NCBI GenBank assembly: GCA_018658605.1
Contig: JABHUV010000188.1
Location: forward strand, 1-18,638
DNA length: 18,638 nucleotides
Direction: 5' to 3'
Source: Planctomycetaceae bacterium
GTDB lineage: Bacteria; Planctomycetota; Planctomycetia; Pirellulales; Pirellulaceae
A program made the position numbers and the translations under genes. The notes under the pieces were generated by a model. The model was not told the origin of the DNA, made no database searches, and saw only the letters and a program-made list of their open reading frames with translations. This document shows positions 6,440 through 14,415 of the stretch, one piece after another; the stretch's first letter is position 1, and each line of letters begins with the position of its first letter.

Positions 6440-9160
6440 ATGCACATGCACAACACGCACCACCCACTACCGTTAATCGCAATTGCCACACTCCTTTACG
6501 CAATTATGCCCATCGGATTTGTCCACGCACAAACCGCCAACGACGATTCAGCGATTCTTACTCTGAACGAACTGAAACTCAGCGGCGCAGAGCGATCAAA
6601 CTACGTAACCCAAAGTTTGCCATCTGGTACCACAAAAGCCCCCAAACCCAATCTCGCAGAATTCCGCAGGTCCATCCAACCGATCCTCAAATCTTCTTGC
6701 GTCGACTGCCACGGCCCAGACACCCAAGAAGGCAACATCCGCCTCGACACGCTCGATCCGAATATGCAGCGCGGATCAGACGTGAAATGGTGGATCGAAG
6801 TCCTCGGCGTCATTAACAACGGTGAAATGCCACCCGCAGATGCAGATGCACTTAGCAACTCAGATCGTAGCCAACTCGTGCAATGGTTTTCCAAGGAACT
6901 GCAGATAGCCTCACAAGTACGTCGCGCTGAACAAGGTCATTCGTCCTTTCGCCGACTCACTCGCTACGAATATAACTACGCTCTCCAAGACCTGCTCGGA
7001 ATACCCTATAACCTAGCCAAAGATTTACCTCCCGAAGCAAACACGGACGACGGCTTCCAGAACAGCTCTGAGATGTTGCACATGTCTATTTCGCAACTGG
7101 AGACGTACCGTGAAATAGCTTTGACCGCGATTACTCGCGCAGTTGCACTCGATCCACAGCCGGACATGCTTCAATGGAATATTCCAATGCAAGCGGCGGC
7201 GGCTAGGCATTGGCCTGATCAAGACCAGCAAATAGCCGCGCTGGCGGAACAACTCAAGAAAGACGGGGACAAACAGAAACACCAAACAGAACTCGACAAA
7301 CTAATCAACAAATTCAGTCAATCTCACAACAATACGTATTATCGAGATTTACAATCCGGCAGAACCGTCCGTTCCTCTTGGCAATATTACGGCGCTAAAT
7401 ACGCGCACGCAGCTACCACGGCTCCAACCCACATCCCCGCCAAAGCAACCCACGTTGCCATCATCCCGCGGGGACAATTCCTGATCATCGAACTGGGAAA
7501 CCAAATCCCCCCAGAAGGGACGCTGCGGGTACGCGTCCGCGCGTCACAGACCCAGCAAACTTCCCCCACACCGCCAAGCCTCAGACTCGAATTCGGCTGG
7601 CGGGCAAGTAACGATAGCCGCGCCCTAATTCGGCTCAGCGAACATGATTTAGAAATTACCGCCAAGTCAGAAAACCCGCAGTTTTATCAGTGGGAAATAC
7701 CGCTAGGAAACATATACCCACGTAACTCCGTACGAACGACCGCCAAGATGGGCGCAACGCCTAACCCGTCCGAGTACATTCGTCTATTAAACAGTTCTAT
7801 CTCTCAGGGAAACATTCAAGTCGATCATATCGAAATAACCGGCCCAATCCACAACCAGTGGCCTCCACAATCACACAGCCGAATTTTTATCGACAGCCCG
7901 AACCGGTCAGACGAACTACTGTATGCAAAAGAAGTCCTAGAACATTTCATGCCGCGGGCTTGGCGCCGCGGGGTAAGCAGTACGGAAGTCAAACAAAAGC
8001 TGACGTTGTTCGACAGCATGCGACCCGAGTTTGACAATTTCGAACAAGCCATGGTGGAAGTACTCGCCACAGTTCTCGCTTCACCCAACTTCCTGTATGT
8101 CGCCCGCGCTACCAGTCTGCAACACAAACAAACAACCACCAGATTGCAACTTACCGATTATGAGTTGGCCACCCGACTGTCGCTATTTATTTGGTGCTCT
8201 ACTCCAGATCAAGAATTACTTGATTTGGCTCGGCAGCAACGCCTACACGAACCCAACCTGTTCGCACAACAAGTCCAGCGAATGCTTGCGGATCCCAAAT
8301 CCCAACGACTCGCCCAACAGTTCGTCCAGCAGTGGCTCGACCTACAGTTGCTCGAATTCCTGCAAGTCGACCGTAAAGCTCACCCGCGATTTGACTCGGA
8401 GCTTAAACTCGCCATGCAGCAAGAACCTATCATGTTCTTTTCTGAGATTCTCAAGAATAACCACTCCTTGCTGGATTTCATACATGCAGATTATGCGTTG
8501 CTTAACGAGCGCCTCGCCCAACATTACGGTATCGCTGACGTATTCGGCAACGAGATGCGGCGAATAACTCTCAATAGCGATCACCAACGCGGAGGATTGC
8601 TAACCCAAGCGGGTTTGTTGGCGATGAATTCCGATGGCGTCGACTCACACCCACTCAAACGAGGGATTTGGCTGCTTGAAAGTTTACTACACGACCCACC
8701 GCCACCACCGCCACCCGCGGTTCCTGAAATTGATTTAGCTGACCCGAAGATCGCTGAGATGACGTTGAAGCAGCGTATTGAAAATCATCGCCAACATGCG
8801 GCCTGCCGATCTTGCCATGCGAAAATAGATCCATGGGGAATCGCCTTTGAAAACTATGATGCCATCGGCCAATGGCGCAGCACTATCGCCAATGAAACAG
8901 TGGATGCGTCCAGTTTATTGTTCAATAACTACGAAATTAACGGCATGGATGGTCTTAAACGATATTTATTGGCCGAGCGTCAGGATCAGTTTACACGCGC
9001 ATTGACCTACAAACTTGCGACCTTTTCACTTGGGCGACCATTGACATTTGCAGATCGCTCAAGCATCGATCAAATTGCTGCCGATGTACGTAAACAGGGA
9101 GACGGTTTGGGAACCTTGATAACTTTGATTTGCAAAAGTGAGCTTTTTCATTCAAAATAG
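6440..9160 (+). CDS. Planctomycete cytochrome-type DUF1592/DUF1588/DUF1585 protein
   Basis: A 906-aa exported protein with the domain order characteristic of Planctomycetes. A signal peptide (residues 1-30, ending VHA) is followed by a PSCyt1 c-type haem domain with CVDCH at 87-91 and a possible axial Met130 in GEMPP. DUF1587 follows from about 170 (RLTRYEYNYALQDLLG). A family-specific insert from about 250 to 490 includes a charged helical stretch near 255-290. DUF1595/DUF1592, DUF1588 (GGLLTQAGLLAMNSDG, then seven prolines) and DUF1585 (LTYKLATFSLGRPL) follow. A second haem-like CRSCH lies at 789-793. Two CxxCH sites imply a di-haem, electron-carrying or redox surface protein; no reaction has been assigned. 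CGGGAG lies 10-11 bases upstream of the start. DUF1552 follows after 67 bases, and this pairing is the usual one. A start two codons later (6446) is equally possible. Confidence 0.93.
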   Translation: MHMHNTHHPLPLIAIATLLYAIMPIGFVHAQTANDDSAILTLNELKLSGAERSNYVTQSLPSGTTKAPKPNLAEFRRSIQPILKSSCVDCHGPDTQEGNIRLDTLDPNMQRGSDVKWWIEVLGVINNGEMPPADADALSNSDRSQLVQWFSKELQIASQVRRAEQGHSSFRRLTRYEYNYALQDLLGIPYNLAKDLPPEANTDDGFQNSSEMLHMSISQLETYREIALTAITRAVALDPQPDMLQWNIPMQAAAARHWPDQDQQIAALAEQLKKDGDKQKHQTELDKLINKFSQSHNNTYYRDLQSGRTVRSSWQYYGAKYAHAATTAPTHIPAKATHVAIIPRGQFLIIELGNQIPPEGTLRVRVRASQTQQTSPTPPSLRLEFGWRASNDSRALIRLSEHDLEITAKSENPQFYQWEIPLGNIYPRNSVRTTAKMGATPNPSEYIRLLNSSISQGNIQVDHIEITGPIHNQWPPQSHSRIFIDSPNRSDELLYAKEVLEHFMPRAWRRGVSSTEVKQKLTLFDSMRPEFDNFEQAMVEVLATVLASPNFLYVARATSLQHKQTTTRLQLTDYELATRLSLFIWCSTPDQELLDLARQQRLHEPNLFAQQVQRMLADPKSQRLAQQFVQQWLDLQLLEFLQVDRKAHPRFDSELKLAMQQEPIMFFSEILKNNHSLLDFIHADYALLNERLAQHYGIADVFGNEMRRITLNSDHQRGGLLTQAGLLAMNSDGVDSHPLKRGIWLLESLLHDPPPPPPPAVPEIDLADPKIAEMTLKQRIENHRQHAACRSCHAKIDPWGIAFENYDAIGQWRSTIANETVDASSLLFNNYEINGMDGLKRYLLAERQDQFTRALTYKLATFSLGRPLTFADRSSIDQIAADVRKQGDGLGTLITLICKSELFHSK

Positions 9161-9227
9161 GATCAGGCTGGCACGGTATTTCAGTAAACAGTAACCTTAC
9201 ACGACGAACATCACACTCATAGCACAA

Positions 9228-10688
9228 ATGGTATTTACCATGGATCCAACAATTTCGAAAGCTACGCCATCGACAACCTATCCTGCTCTCAGCCAGCCAA
9301 TTTCCGCGTTGGACCGGCGCCGTTTTTTACGCGGAACGGGACTGGCCTTGGCGCTACCATTGCTCGAGTCTGCCACAGTTCTCGCTAAACCGTCGACGCA
9401 AGCCGACACGCCTAAACGCCTTGCCTGTATTTACTTCCCTGACGGCGTACCAATGCCGTTACCTCAAGACCCGGCGTATAAAGAATGGCTCTGGTTTCCA
9501 CACGGCAACGGAAAAGAGTATAAGTTCACCAAATGTCTGGAAGTGTTACAACCTCTTCGCAACGAACTTTCAATTCTATCCGGCTTTTCACACCCATCCG
9601 CCCGCAGCATCCATGGCCATTCCAATGCCGATCAATTTTTAACCGGAGCGGCAACCGGTGGTGACGGTGACTACAAAAATACAATATCGTTGGATCAACT
9701 CTATGCAGCCCACGTCGGTGACCAAACTCGACATTCATCGTTAGTAATGTCAACCGATGGAGGAACGGGCACTCCCCGCGGCGCGCACACTTTATCGTTC
9801 AATCGTGCCGGTCGCGCGATCCCTGCGGAGCACCGACCAAAACGCATTTTCGACATGCTGTTCGTAAAACGCGATGGTAATGCAGCGCGTCGGTTAGCGC
9901 TGAGTCAGAGCGCACTTGATGACCTGTTAGCAGACGCTAAATCGTTGCGGCTTACTTTATCGGCCAACGATCAAGAGAGACTAGATGAATATCTACACTC
10001 CGTTCGTGACGCGGAGTTGAAAATTGCCAAAGCTAAAAGCTGGTTGAACACGCCGTTGCCAAAAGTTACGGCAGACGGCTTGGAGCTGTCGAGTTACATG
10101 GACGCGCCTCGTGACTACCTGCAGACGATGTTCGATTTGATTTATCTTGCATTCAAGACAGACTCCACGAGGACGGCAACCTATCAGTTGGGCCGCGAGA
10201 ATGGGGTGGGGCAGAGTGACCATTTGGCTCGAGCAATTGGCCTGAATCTATCTCACGGGTTATCTCACGACACAACAAAACCTGGAGGCTGGAAGAACTT
10301 CGGTATTTACTGCAGCTTCTTGGCTGAAGAGTTTGGGCGGTTTGCGACACGATTGCGAGACACACCAGAACCGGCCGGTCCAGGAACAATGTTGGATAAT
10401 TCGCTGTTGCTATTCGGCTCGGCATCTAGTGCGTTTCATCTTTCTCGCAATTATCCGCTTGTGCTCGCTGGGGGTAAAAACATGGGGTTCAAGCATGGCC
10501 AATACATTAACCACGCAGGCGCAAACCCTCAAGGTGGACCATGGAATGGGGGCCGGGAACCTTGGCAGCAGGAAATTACACACGACGATATCCCATTATC
10601 CAATCTGTTTGTGACGATGCTACAGCAATTAGGAGTTGAAACTAATACGTTTGCAGACAGTACGGGAACGGTTAACGCCTTGGTTTAG
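9228..10688 (+). CDS. DUF1552 family protein with twin-arginine signal
   Basis: A 486-aa member of DUF1552, a family of unknown function that almost always sits beside DUF1592-type cytochromes, as here (67 bases downstream). Residues 29-34 (DRRRFL) followed by a hydrophobic stretch (GTGLALALPLLES) look like a Tat signal, implying folding in the cytosol before export and possibly a bound cofactor. The family signature begins at RLACIYFPDGVPM (about residues 64-76). Further motifs are HGHSNADQFLTG, the DQLYAAHVGDQT region and LLLFGSASSAFH near the C-terminus. The start at 9228 has no clear Shine-Dalgarno; an ATG at 9240 would remove four residues and leave the Tat motif intact. The function is unknown; the constant partnership suggests a common surface complex with the haem protein. 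Confidence 0.93.
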   Translation: MVFTMDPTISKATPSTTYPALSQPISALDRRRFLRGTGLALALPLLESATVLAKPSTQADTPKRLACIYFPDGVPMPLPQDPAYKEWLWFPHGNGKEYKFTKCLEVLQPLRNELSILSGFSHPSARSIHGHSNADQFLTGAATGGDGDYKNTISLDQLYAAHVGDQTRHSSLVMSTDGGTGTPRGAHTLSFNRAGRAIPAEHRPKRIFDMLFVKRDGNAARRLALSQSALDDLLADAKSLRLTLSANDQERLDEYLHSVRDAELKIAKAKSWLNTPLPKVTADGLELSSYMDAPRDYLQTMFDLIYLAFKTDSTRTATYQLGRENGVGQSDHLARAIGLNLSHGLSHDTTKPGGWKNFGIYCSFLAEEFGRFATRLRDTPEPAGPGTMLDNSLLLFGSASSAFHLSRNYPLVLAGGKNMGFKHGQYINHAGANPQGGPWNGGREPWQQEITHDDIPLSNLFVTMLQQLGVETNTFADSTGTVNALV

Positions 10689-10718
10689 TCGATTGGCATG
10701 TATTCTGATCCATAACTG

Positions 10719-10747
10719 TTCAGCAGCACATATGGTTAACCTATAAT
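10719..10747 (+). promoter_or_regulatory. Predicted promoter for the DUF1501 gene
   Basis: TTCAGC at 10719-10724 (3 of 6 matches to TTGACA) is 17 bases from a perfect TATAAT at 10742-10747. Transcription would start near 10754, about 45 bases before the DUF1501 ATG. The 110-base gap after DUF1552 is the longest inside the + strand run. This fits DUF1501 having its own promoter, though read-through is also possible. Confidence 0.35.
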
Positions 10748-10798
10748 TATTCCAACACACATTACCACTCAATTTCAAACCTTCTGGACGCTTAACGT

Positions 10799-12163
10799 AT
10801 GAGCAGGCAACCTCAAAATGGTTCGCACGTCAGCAGGCGTCAAGCCTTAGTGACGGCTGGCGCTGCGGGATTAACCGGCTTAACGCTGACCGATCTTTTA
10901 CGAGAAGAGGCGCGTGCTACCGGTCGCGGCGGATCTAGCAAGCAGGCCAAGTCGGTAATCCTGTTATGGATGCGAGGCGGACCGTCGCAGCATGAAACTT
11001 GGGATCCAAAACCCGATGCACCCGTCGAATTTCGCGGGGCGTTTGGATCGCGATCCACATCAGTTCCAGGAACGCAGATTGTCGACATGCTGCCTCAGTG
11101 CGCCGCAATCCAACACAAGTGGTCGATCATCCGCAGCTTGCATCACAGCAACGCCGGACACTCGGCAGGTGATCAAATTGTGTTTACCGGCTATCCACCG
11201 GGGTCAGATCCAAATATTAATGTACATCCAAGTTGTGGCGCCATTACCTCCGAGCAACTGGGACATTTAAATCCCCAATTACCCGCGTATGTAATGATTC
11301 CGCGGCAAGTCCCTGGAACCGATTCGGCCTATCTTGGAGCGGCCCATAAGCCGTTTGAGACATTGGCAGACCCCGCGACAAAGGGAGCGTTCAAGTTACA
11401 GAACTTCACACTTCAAGAGACGATTAGCAATAAACGGTTTGCAGATCGCAAGGGTCTGCTACGAGAGTTTGACAGATTCAAGTCTGAGATGGATAGTAGT
11501 GGGCAAATGGAATCGTTAGGAACGTTTCAGCAGAAAGCGTATTCTATTTTAGCGAGTGATCGAGCTCGGGCTGCATTTGACATTGACGCGGAGCCGACGG
11601 AAGTGCGAGAGCGCTATGGGTTCGTAGAAACTTATAATCCGATGGACCCACGCAGGTGCAGTGCAAGTCCTTTTAATCAGCGGTTCTTGTTAGCTCGCCG
11701 ACTTGTAGAAGCAGGGGTGCGACTGGTGACGGTTGATTGCCGCTGGTGGGACACCCATGTGCAGGGCATCGATTCGATGAAAAACGGTTTTTTGCCGCGG
11801 TGGGACCAGGCGTATCCGGCTCTCATCAATGACTTGCAAGAACGGGGGATGCTAGACACGACTATGGTGTTAGCATGGGGCGAGTTTGGCAGGACGCCAC
11901 GAGTAAACAAAGACAATGGCCGTGATCATTATCCCAACGTTTTCAGCGCAGCGATCACAGGTGGTGCAGTGCAGGGTGGGCGTGTCGTGGGTTCCTCGGA
12001 TGCTAAAGGGGCATTCCCTAAAGACCGTCCCGTGACTCCTCAAGATGTTTTGGCCACAGTCTACGATCACTTGGGGATCGACACCCATCGTCACTATCTA
12101 GACCATTCGGGTCGTCCCGTCCAAACCCTACCGTTTGGTGAACCGATTGCCGAGTTACTGTAG
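10799..12163 (+). CDS. DUF1501 family protein with twin-arginine signal
   Basis: A 454-aa member of DUF1501, an alkaline-phosphatase/sulfatase-fold family expanded in planctomycetes. Residues 12-17 (SRRQAL) plus the following AGAAGLTGLTL form a Tat-type signal. The body starts at SVILLWMRGGPSQHETWDPKP (about 52-72). It carries the family's later motifs WGEFGRTP, GRDHYPNVF and GGRVVGSSDAKG, and ends in the expected VLATVYDHLGID region, so it is full length. DUF1501 usually sits beside a DUF1549/DUF1553 (PSCyt2/PSD1) protein. None is present here, and it instead follows a DUF1592/DUF1552 pair. The reaction is unknown. Its end converges on a sulfatase gene with 30 bases between, and no terminator hairpin is visible there. 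Confidence 0.93.
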   Translation: MSRQPQNGSHVSRRQALVTAGAAGLTGLTLTDLLREEARATGRGGSSKQAKSVILLWMRGGPSQHETWDPKPDAPVEFRGAFGSRSTSVPGTQIVDMLPQCAAIQHKWSIIRSLHHSNAGHSAGDQIVFTGYPPGSDPNINVHPSCGAITSEQLGHLNPQLPAYVMIPRQVPGTDSAYLGAAHKPFETLADPATKGAFKLQNFTLQETISNKRFADRKGLLREFDRFKSEMDSSGQMESLGTFQQKAYSILASDRARAAFDIDAEPTEVRERYGFVETYNPMDPRRCSASPFNQRFLLARRLVEAGVRLVTVDCRWWDTHVQGIDSMKNGFLPRWDQAYPALINDLQERGMLDTTMVLAWGEFGRTPRVNKDNGRDHYPNVFSAAITGGAVQGGRVVGSSDAKGAFPKDRPVTPQDVLATVYDHLGIDTHRHYLDHSGRPVQTLPFGEPIAELL

Positions 12164-12193
12164 GATAACGCCTCGAAAATTCCCGTGCAGTTC

Positions 12194-13540
12194 CTATTTA
12201 ACCACCTTATCATTATCCGCCGCTCGAACTTCCTCTAACGTCTCCTTCATCGAAAGCACGCGTTTCAGGTGAATGGCCGCGAGATTGGTCTTCTCCGAGG
12301 GATCTTCAGCTATGTTATAGAGCTCATACCGCTGTTTGTTGTTGGATTCCACAAGCTTCCAGTCACCGACCCGAAGTGAGCAAGCTCGCCAGTTTGGCCC
12401 GGCAATATAGATAGGTCGCGCTGCGATTTCCGTTCCTGTGGTTAACAACTTCGAAAGATCGGTACCGTCCCACGCCAAATCGCGATCCGCTGGAAAACCG
12501 GCTAGTTTACAGAACGTTGGCATCCAGTCGGCAATATAGACTGGCGTGGCATTCTTTCCGGCAGCGACTTTACCCGGCCATGAAACCACCGTGGGAACGC
12601 GGGTGCCACCTTCGTAGATACTGCCTTTTTGATCGCGGAGTGGTTTATTGCTGGCGGTTAGTTTACCGGGGAGCGAGTCGTCGAGAGGGTACTTGAGATC
12701 CTTATTTGAGGACCAACTGCCTCCATTGTCGCTGGTAAAGACAACCAATGTATTGCGCCGCAGATCATAGTCACGCAGAGCTTGCAGAATTCGACCGACG
12801 CTGTGATCAAGGTGCATTATGCAGGCCGCATATTGGCGTGCCATTGGTTCGGTAATGATTGCAGGGACTTCGTCGAGCCAATCTTTTGTTTCGTTTACCG
12901 GTAAGTGGACCGCGGTGAAGGGTACATACAGAAAAAAAGGTTTACTGCCCCGTTCTGAGTTGCCAGCGATCCAGGAAACAGCTTCGTTAGTAAGTAAGTC
13001 GGTAACGTGCCCTTCCTCTTCGATGAGCGATTCGTTGCGATGCCACGTGGTCGTGTAGGGGCCTTTTTTGTAGCGGTGAGCAAACGAGGTGATGCCGCCG
13101 GCAAGTGAACCGTAACTGTGATCGAAACCGAAGTGATTGGGACCCCATTTAGGGAGTGACCCAAGATGCCATTTTCCGGTGAGGCAGGTTTCATAGCCTT
13201 GAGATTTAAGGGCGCGCGCTAGGGTGACCGTGTCAAGTGGAAGTGCGAGAGTGTTCGTGGGCGAAGTGATTCCGAAGCGACTCCAACAGCGACCTGTCAG
13301 GAGTGCAGTGCGAGTGGGTGAGCAGACCGGCGCGACGTAGTGTTGAGTGAGTTCGAGGGACTTAGCGGCCAGTTGTTCGAGGTTTGGGGTGGGTGCGTTT
13401 CCCTGGTGGTCATTAAAGGCAACATCGGCCCAACCAAGGTCATCGGCCATGATAAAGACGATGTTCGGCGGCGCGGCTTGTGCGGTTACCGCGGTTGCGA
13501 GTATCAACACACAGCAGGATCGTAATATTTTATTAAGCAT
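12194..13540 (-). CDS. Secreted type I sulfatase (arylsulfatase A/B-like)
   Basis: A formylglycine-dependent sulfatase of 448 aa. From the ATG at 13540, residues 1-22 are a signal peptide ending AQA. NIVFIMADDLGW gives metal ligands Asp33 and Asp34. CSPTR gives Cys73 as the residue to be oxidised, GKWHLG gives Lys123 and His125, and TSDNGGSW supplies the second metal pair. KGSIYEGGTRVPTVVSWPG is the usual conserved strand. GGAGA sits 6-7 bases before the ATG at 13540. A GTG three bases further upstream is in frame but too close to that site, so I chose the ATG. Gene order (convergent with DUF1501, downstream of the HEPN cassette on the same strand) and the promoter at 13622-13650 suggest separate transcription. 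The motif set is closest in style to arylsulfatases acting on sulfated sugars; the substrate is not determinable. Confidence 0.95.
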   Translation of the reverse strand: MLNKILRSCCVLILATAVTAQAAPPNIVFIMADDLGWADVAFNDHQGNAPTPNLEQLAAKSLELTQHYVAPVCSPTRTALLTGRCWSRFGITSPTNTLALPLDTVTLARALKSQGYETCLTGKWHLGSLPKWGPNHFGFDHSYGSLAGGITSFAHRYKKGPYTTTWHRNESLIEEEGHVTDLLTNEAVSWIAGNSERGSKPFFLYVPFTAVHLPVNETKDWLDEVPAIITEPMARQYAACIMHLDHSVGRILQALRDYDLRRNTLVVFTSDNGGSWSSNKDLKYPLDDSLPGKLTASNKPLRDQKGSIYEGGTRVPTVVSWPGKVAAGKNATPVYIADWMPTFCKLAGFPADRDLAWDGTDLSKLLTTGTEIAARPIYIAGPNWRACSLRVGDWKLVESNNKQRYELYNIAEDPSEKTNLAAIHLKRVLSMKETLEEVRAADNDKVVK

Positions 13541-13621
13541 CACTGGTCTCCATTTGTATTGATTAGTGTTTTACGTGGTTCCTGTTTACCGTAAATCGGA
13601 ACACAACCCGACACTACACTG

Positions 13622-13650
13622 ATTATAACATTAACGGTCATGCTATTTAA
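13622..13650 (-). promoter_or_regulatory. Predicted promoter for the sulfatase at 12194-13540
   Basis: On the minus strand a perfect TATAAT (13627-13622) is preceded by TGT, making an extended -10. TTAAAT (13650-13645, 3 of 6 matches) lies 17 bases further upstream. The predicted start near 13615 leaves a leader of about 75 bases. The -35 overlaps the last codons of the HEPN gene, so this promoter would separate the sulfatase transcript from the cassette. Confidence 0.4.
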
Positions 13651-14338
13651 TTGGCGCGTAGCACATGGTACCCCACTCTTTGTACGCACCGTAGCGCACG
13701 TATACTAACATCGACGCACGCACGATATGGTCTAACATTTCCGTGCACAATGCCACCGAATCTCTGTTCTCGCCACTATTGTACGTCGCCGCGCCATGTA
13801 TTAACTGACACCTCTGTAAATATATTCGCCTCACCAATTGATCCAGGATGCTCGTCCAGTTTTGCTCTAAATACCACGTGTGCGAACTGTACAAATCTTT
13901 TCGCGATTGCCTAGCAGCTAACTCCGTAGGATCTCGCCAAAAATAATTACTCAAAAACTGGTTGTTGAAAATCGTCTCCACCTGTTCCCGATTATCCAAC
14001 AGCACCTGCTTAAACAACTCGTCGGCGTCCAATTTCACAATCTTTCCGTTGAACTCCCGCCACGAGGCGATATCTTTTTTGGGAATATTCTCGTCCTCGT
14101 TCCACTGACCATATAACGCATTGAACGCTATCCACTGATAAACCAACGCCTTGTCAACATCCTTAACTTCGCCAGTCTCAGCAGACACTAACTTTTCAAC
14201 CTCAGCTAGCCAGCTGCACGCGCGATGAAAACGAATCGCTGTATGACTACCGGCAGGATACGTCTTGCTTAACAATTCCTTGTGCGGTTTCCAATCGCGA
14301 CGCAAATCCCGAACCGTACACGTTTCATAACCCATCAT
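13643..14338 (-). CDS. HEPN-domain protein (Apea-like), putative RNase or toxin-type component
   Basis: A 231-aa cytosolic helical protein with no signal peptide. The strongest clue is the HEPN catalytic signature R-x4-H at Arg176-His181 (RCQLIHG). It is followed by a conserved-looking polar tail (Thr185, Asn187, Asn191, Arg192). I recognise this from Apea-like HEPN proteins, where it reads R-N-x-L-x-H-G-G-A-T. The N-terminal half has the companion pattern RFHRACSWL (36-44) and YQWIAFNALYGQW (67-79). In many HEPN proteins the R-x4-6-H pair cuts RNA, and such proteins serve in toxin-antitoxin, abortive-infection or other RNA-processing roles. That this one is an RNase is inference. GAAGGA (14353-14348) is well placed 9 bases before the ATG at 14338. 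It is the last gene of a three-gene unit, 77 bases after its neighbour. No nucleotidyltransferase (MNT-type) antitoxin gene is adjacent. Confidence 0.75.
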   Translation of the reverse strand: MMGYETCTVRDLRRDWKPHKELLSKTYPAGSHTAIRFHRACSWLAEVEKLVSAETGEVKDVDKALVYQWIAFNALYGQWNEDENIPKKDIASWREFNGKIVKLDADELFKQVLLDNREQVETIFNNQFLSNYFWRDPTELAARQSRKDLYSSHTWYLEQNWTSILDQLVRRIYLQRCQLIHGAATYNSGENRDSVALCTEMLDHIVRASMLVYVRYGAYKEWGTMCYAPIK

Positions 14339-14347
14339 GATACAAAT

Positions 14348-14353
14348 TCCTTC
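14348..14353 (-). promoter_or_regulatory. Ribosome binding site of the HEPN gene
   Basis: GAAGGA on the minus strand lies 9 bases before the ATG at 14338. It is a clear Shine-Dalgarno site, so the HEPN gene can be translated independently of the preceding coupled pair. This fixes the start at the first of two tandem ATG codons, or at 14335. Confidence 0.5.
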
Positions 14354-14415
14354 AACCGCCGCATGGATTTGCTATCTATCGTTCGCTACGCACCCGTTTC
14401 TGTGGCCGTTAGCGA

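Noticed and set aside
6434..6440. TATAAT immediately before the DUF1592 start codon as a promoter
   Set aside because: Transcription from it would begin inside the coding region, near the second ATG, and no -35 lies at a suitable distance. It is more likely chance AT-rich sequence after the Shine-Dalgarno site.
8031..8567. A 178-codon + strand frame inside the DUF1592 gene
   Set aside because: It is offset from the real frame, rich in Ser/Pro/Asn as expected of a shadow, and the real frame carries recognisable domains throughout.
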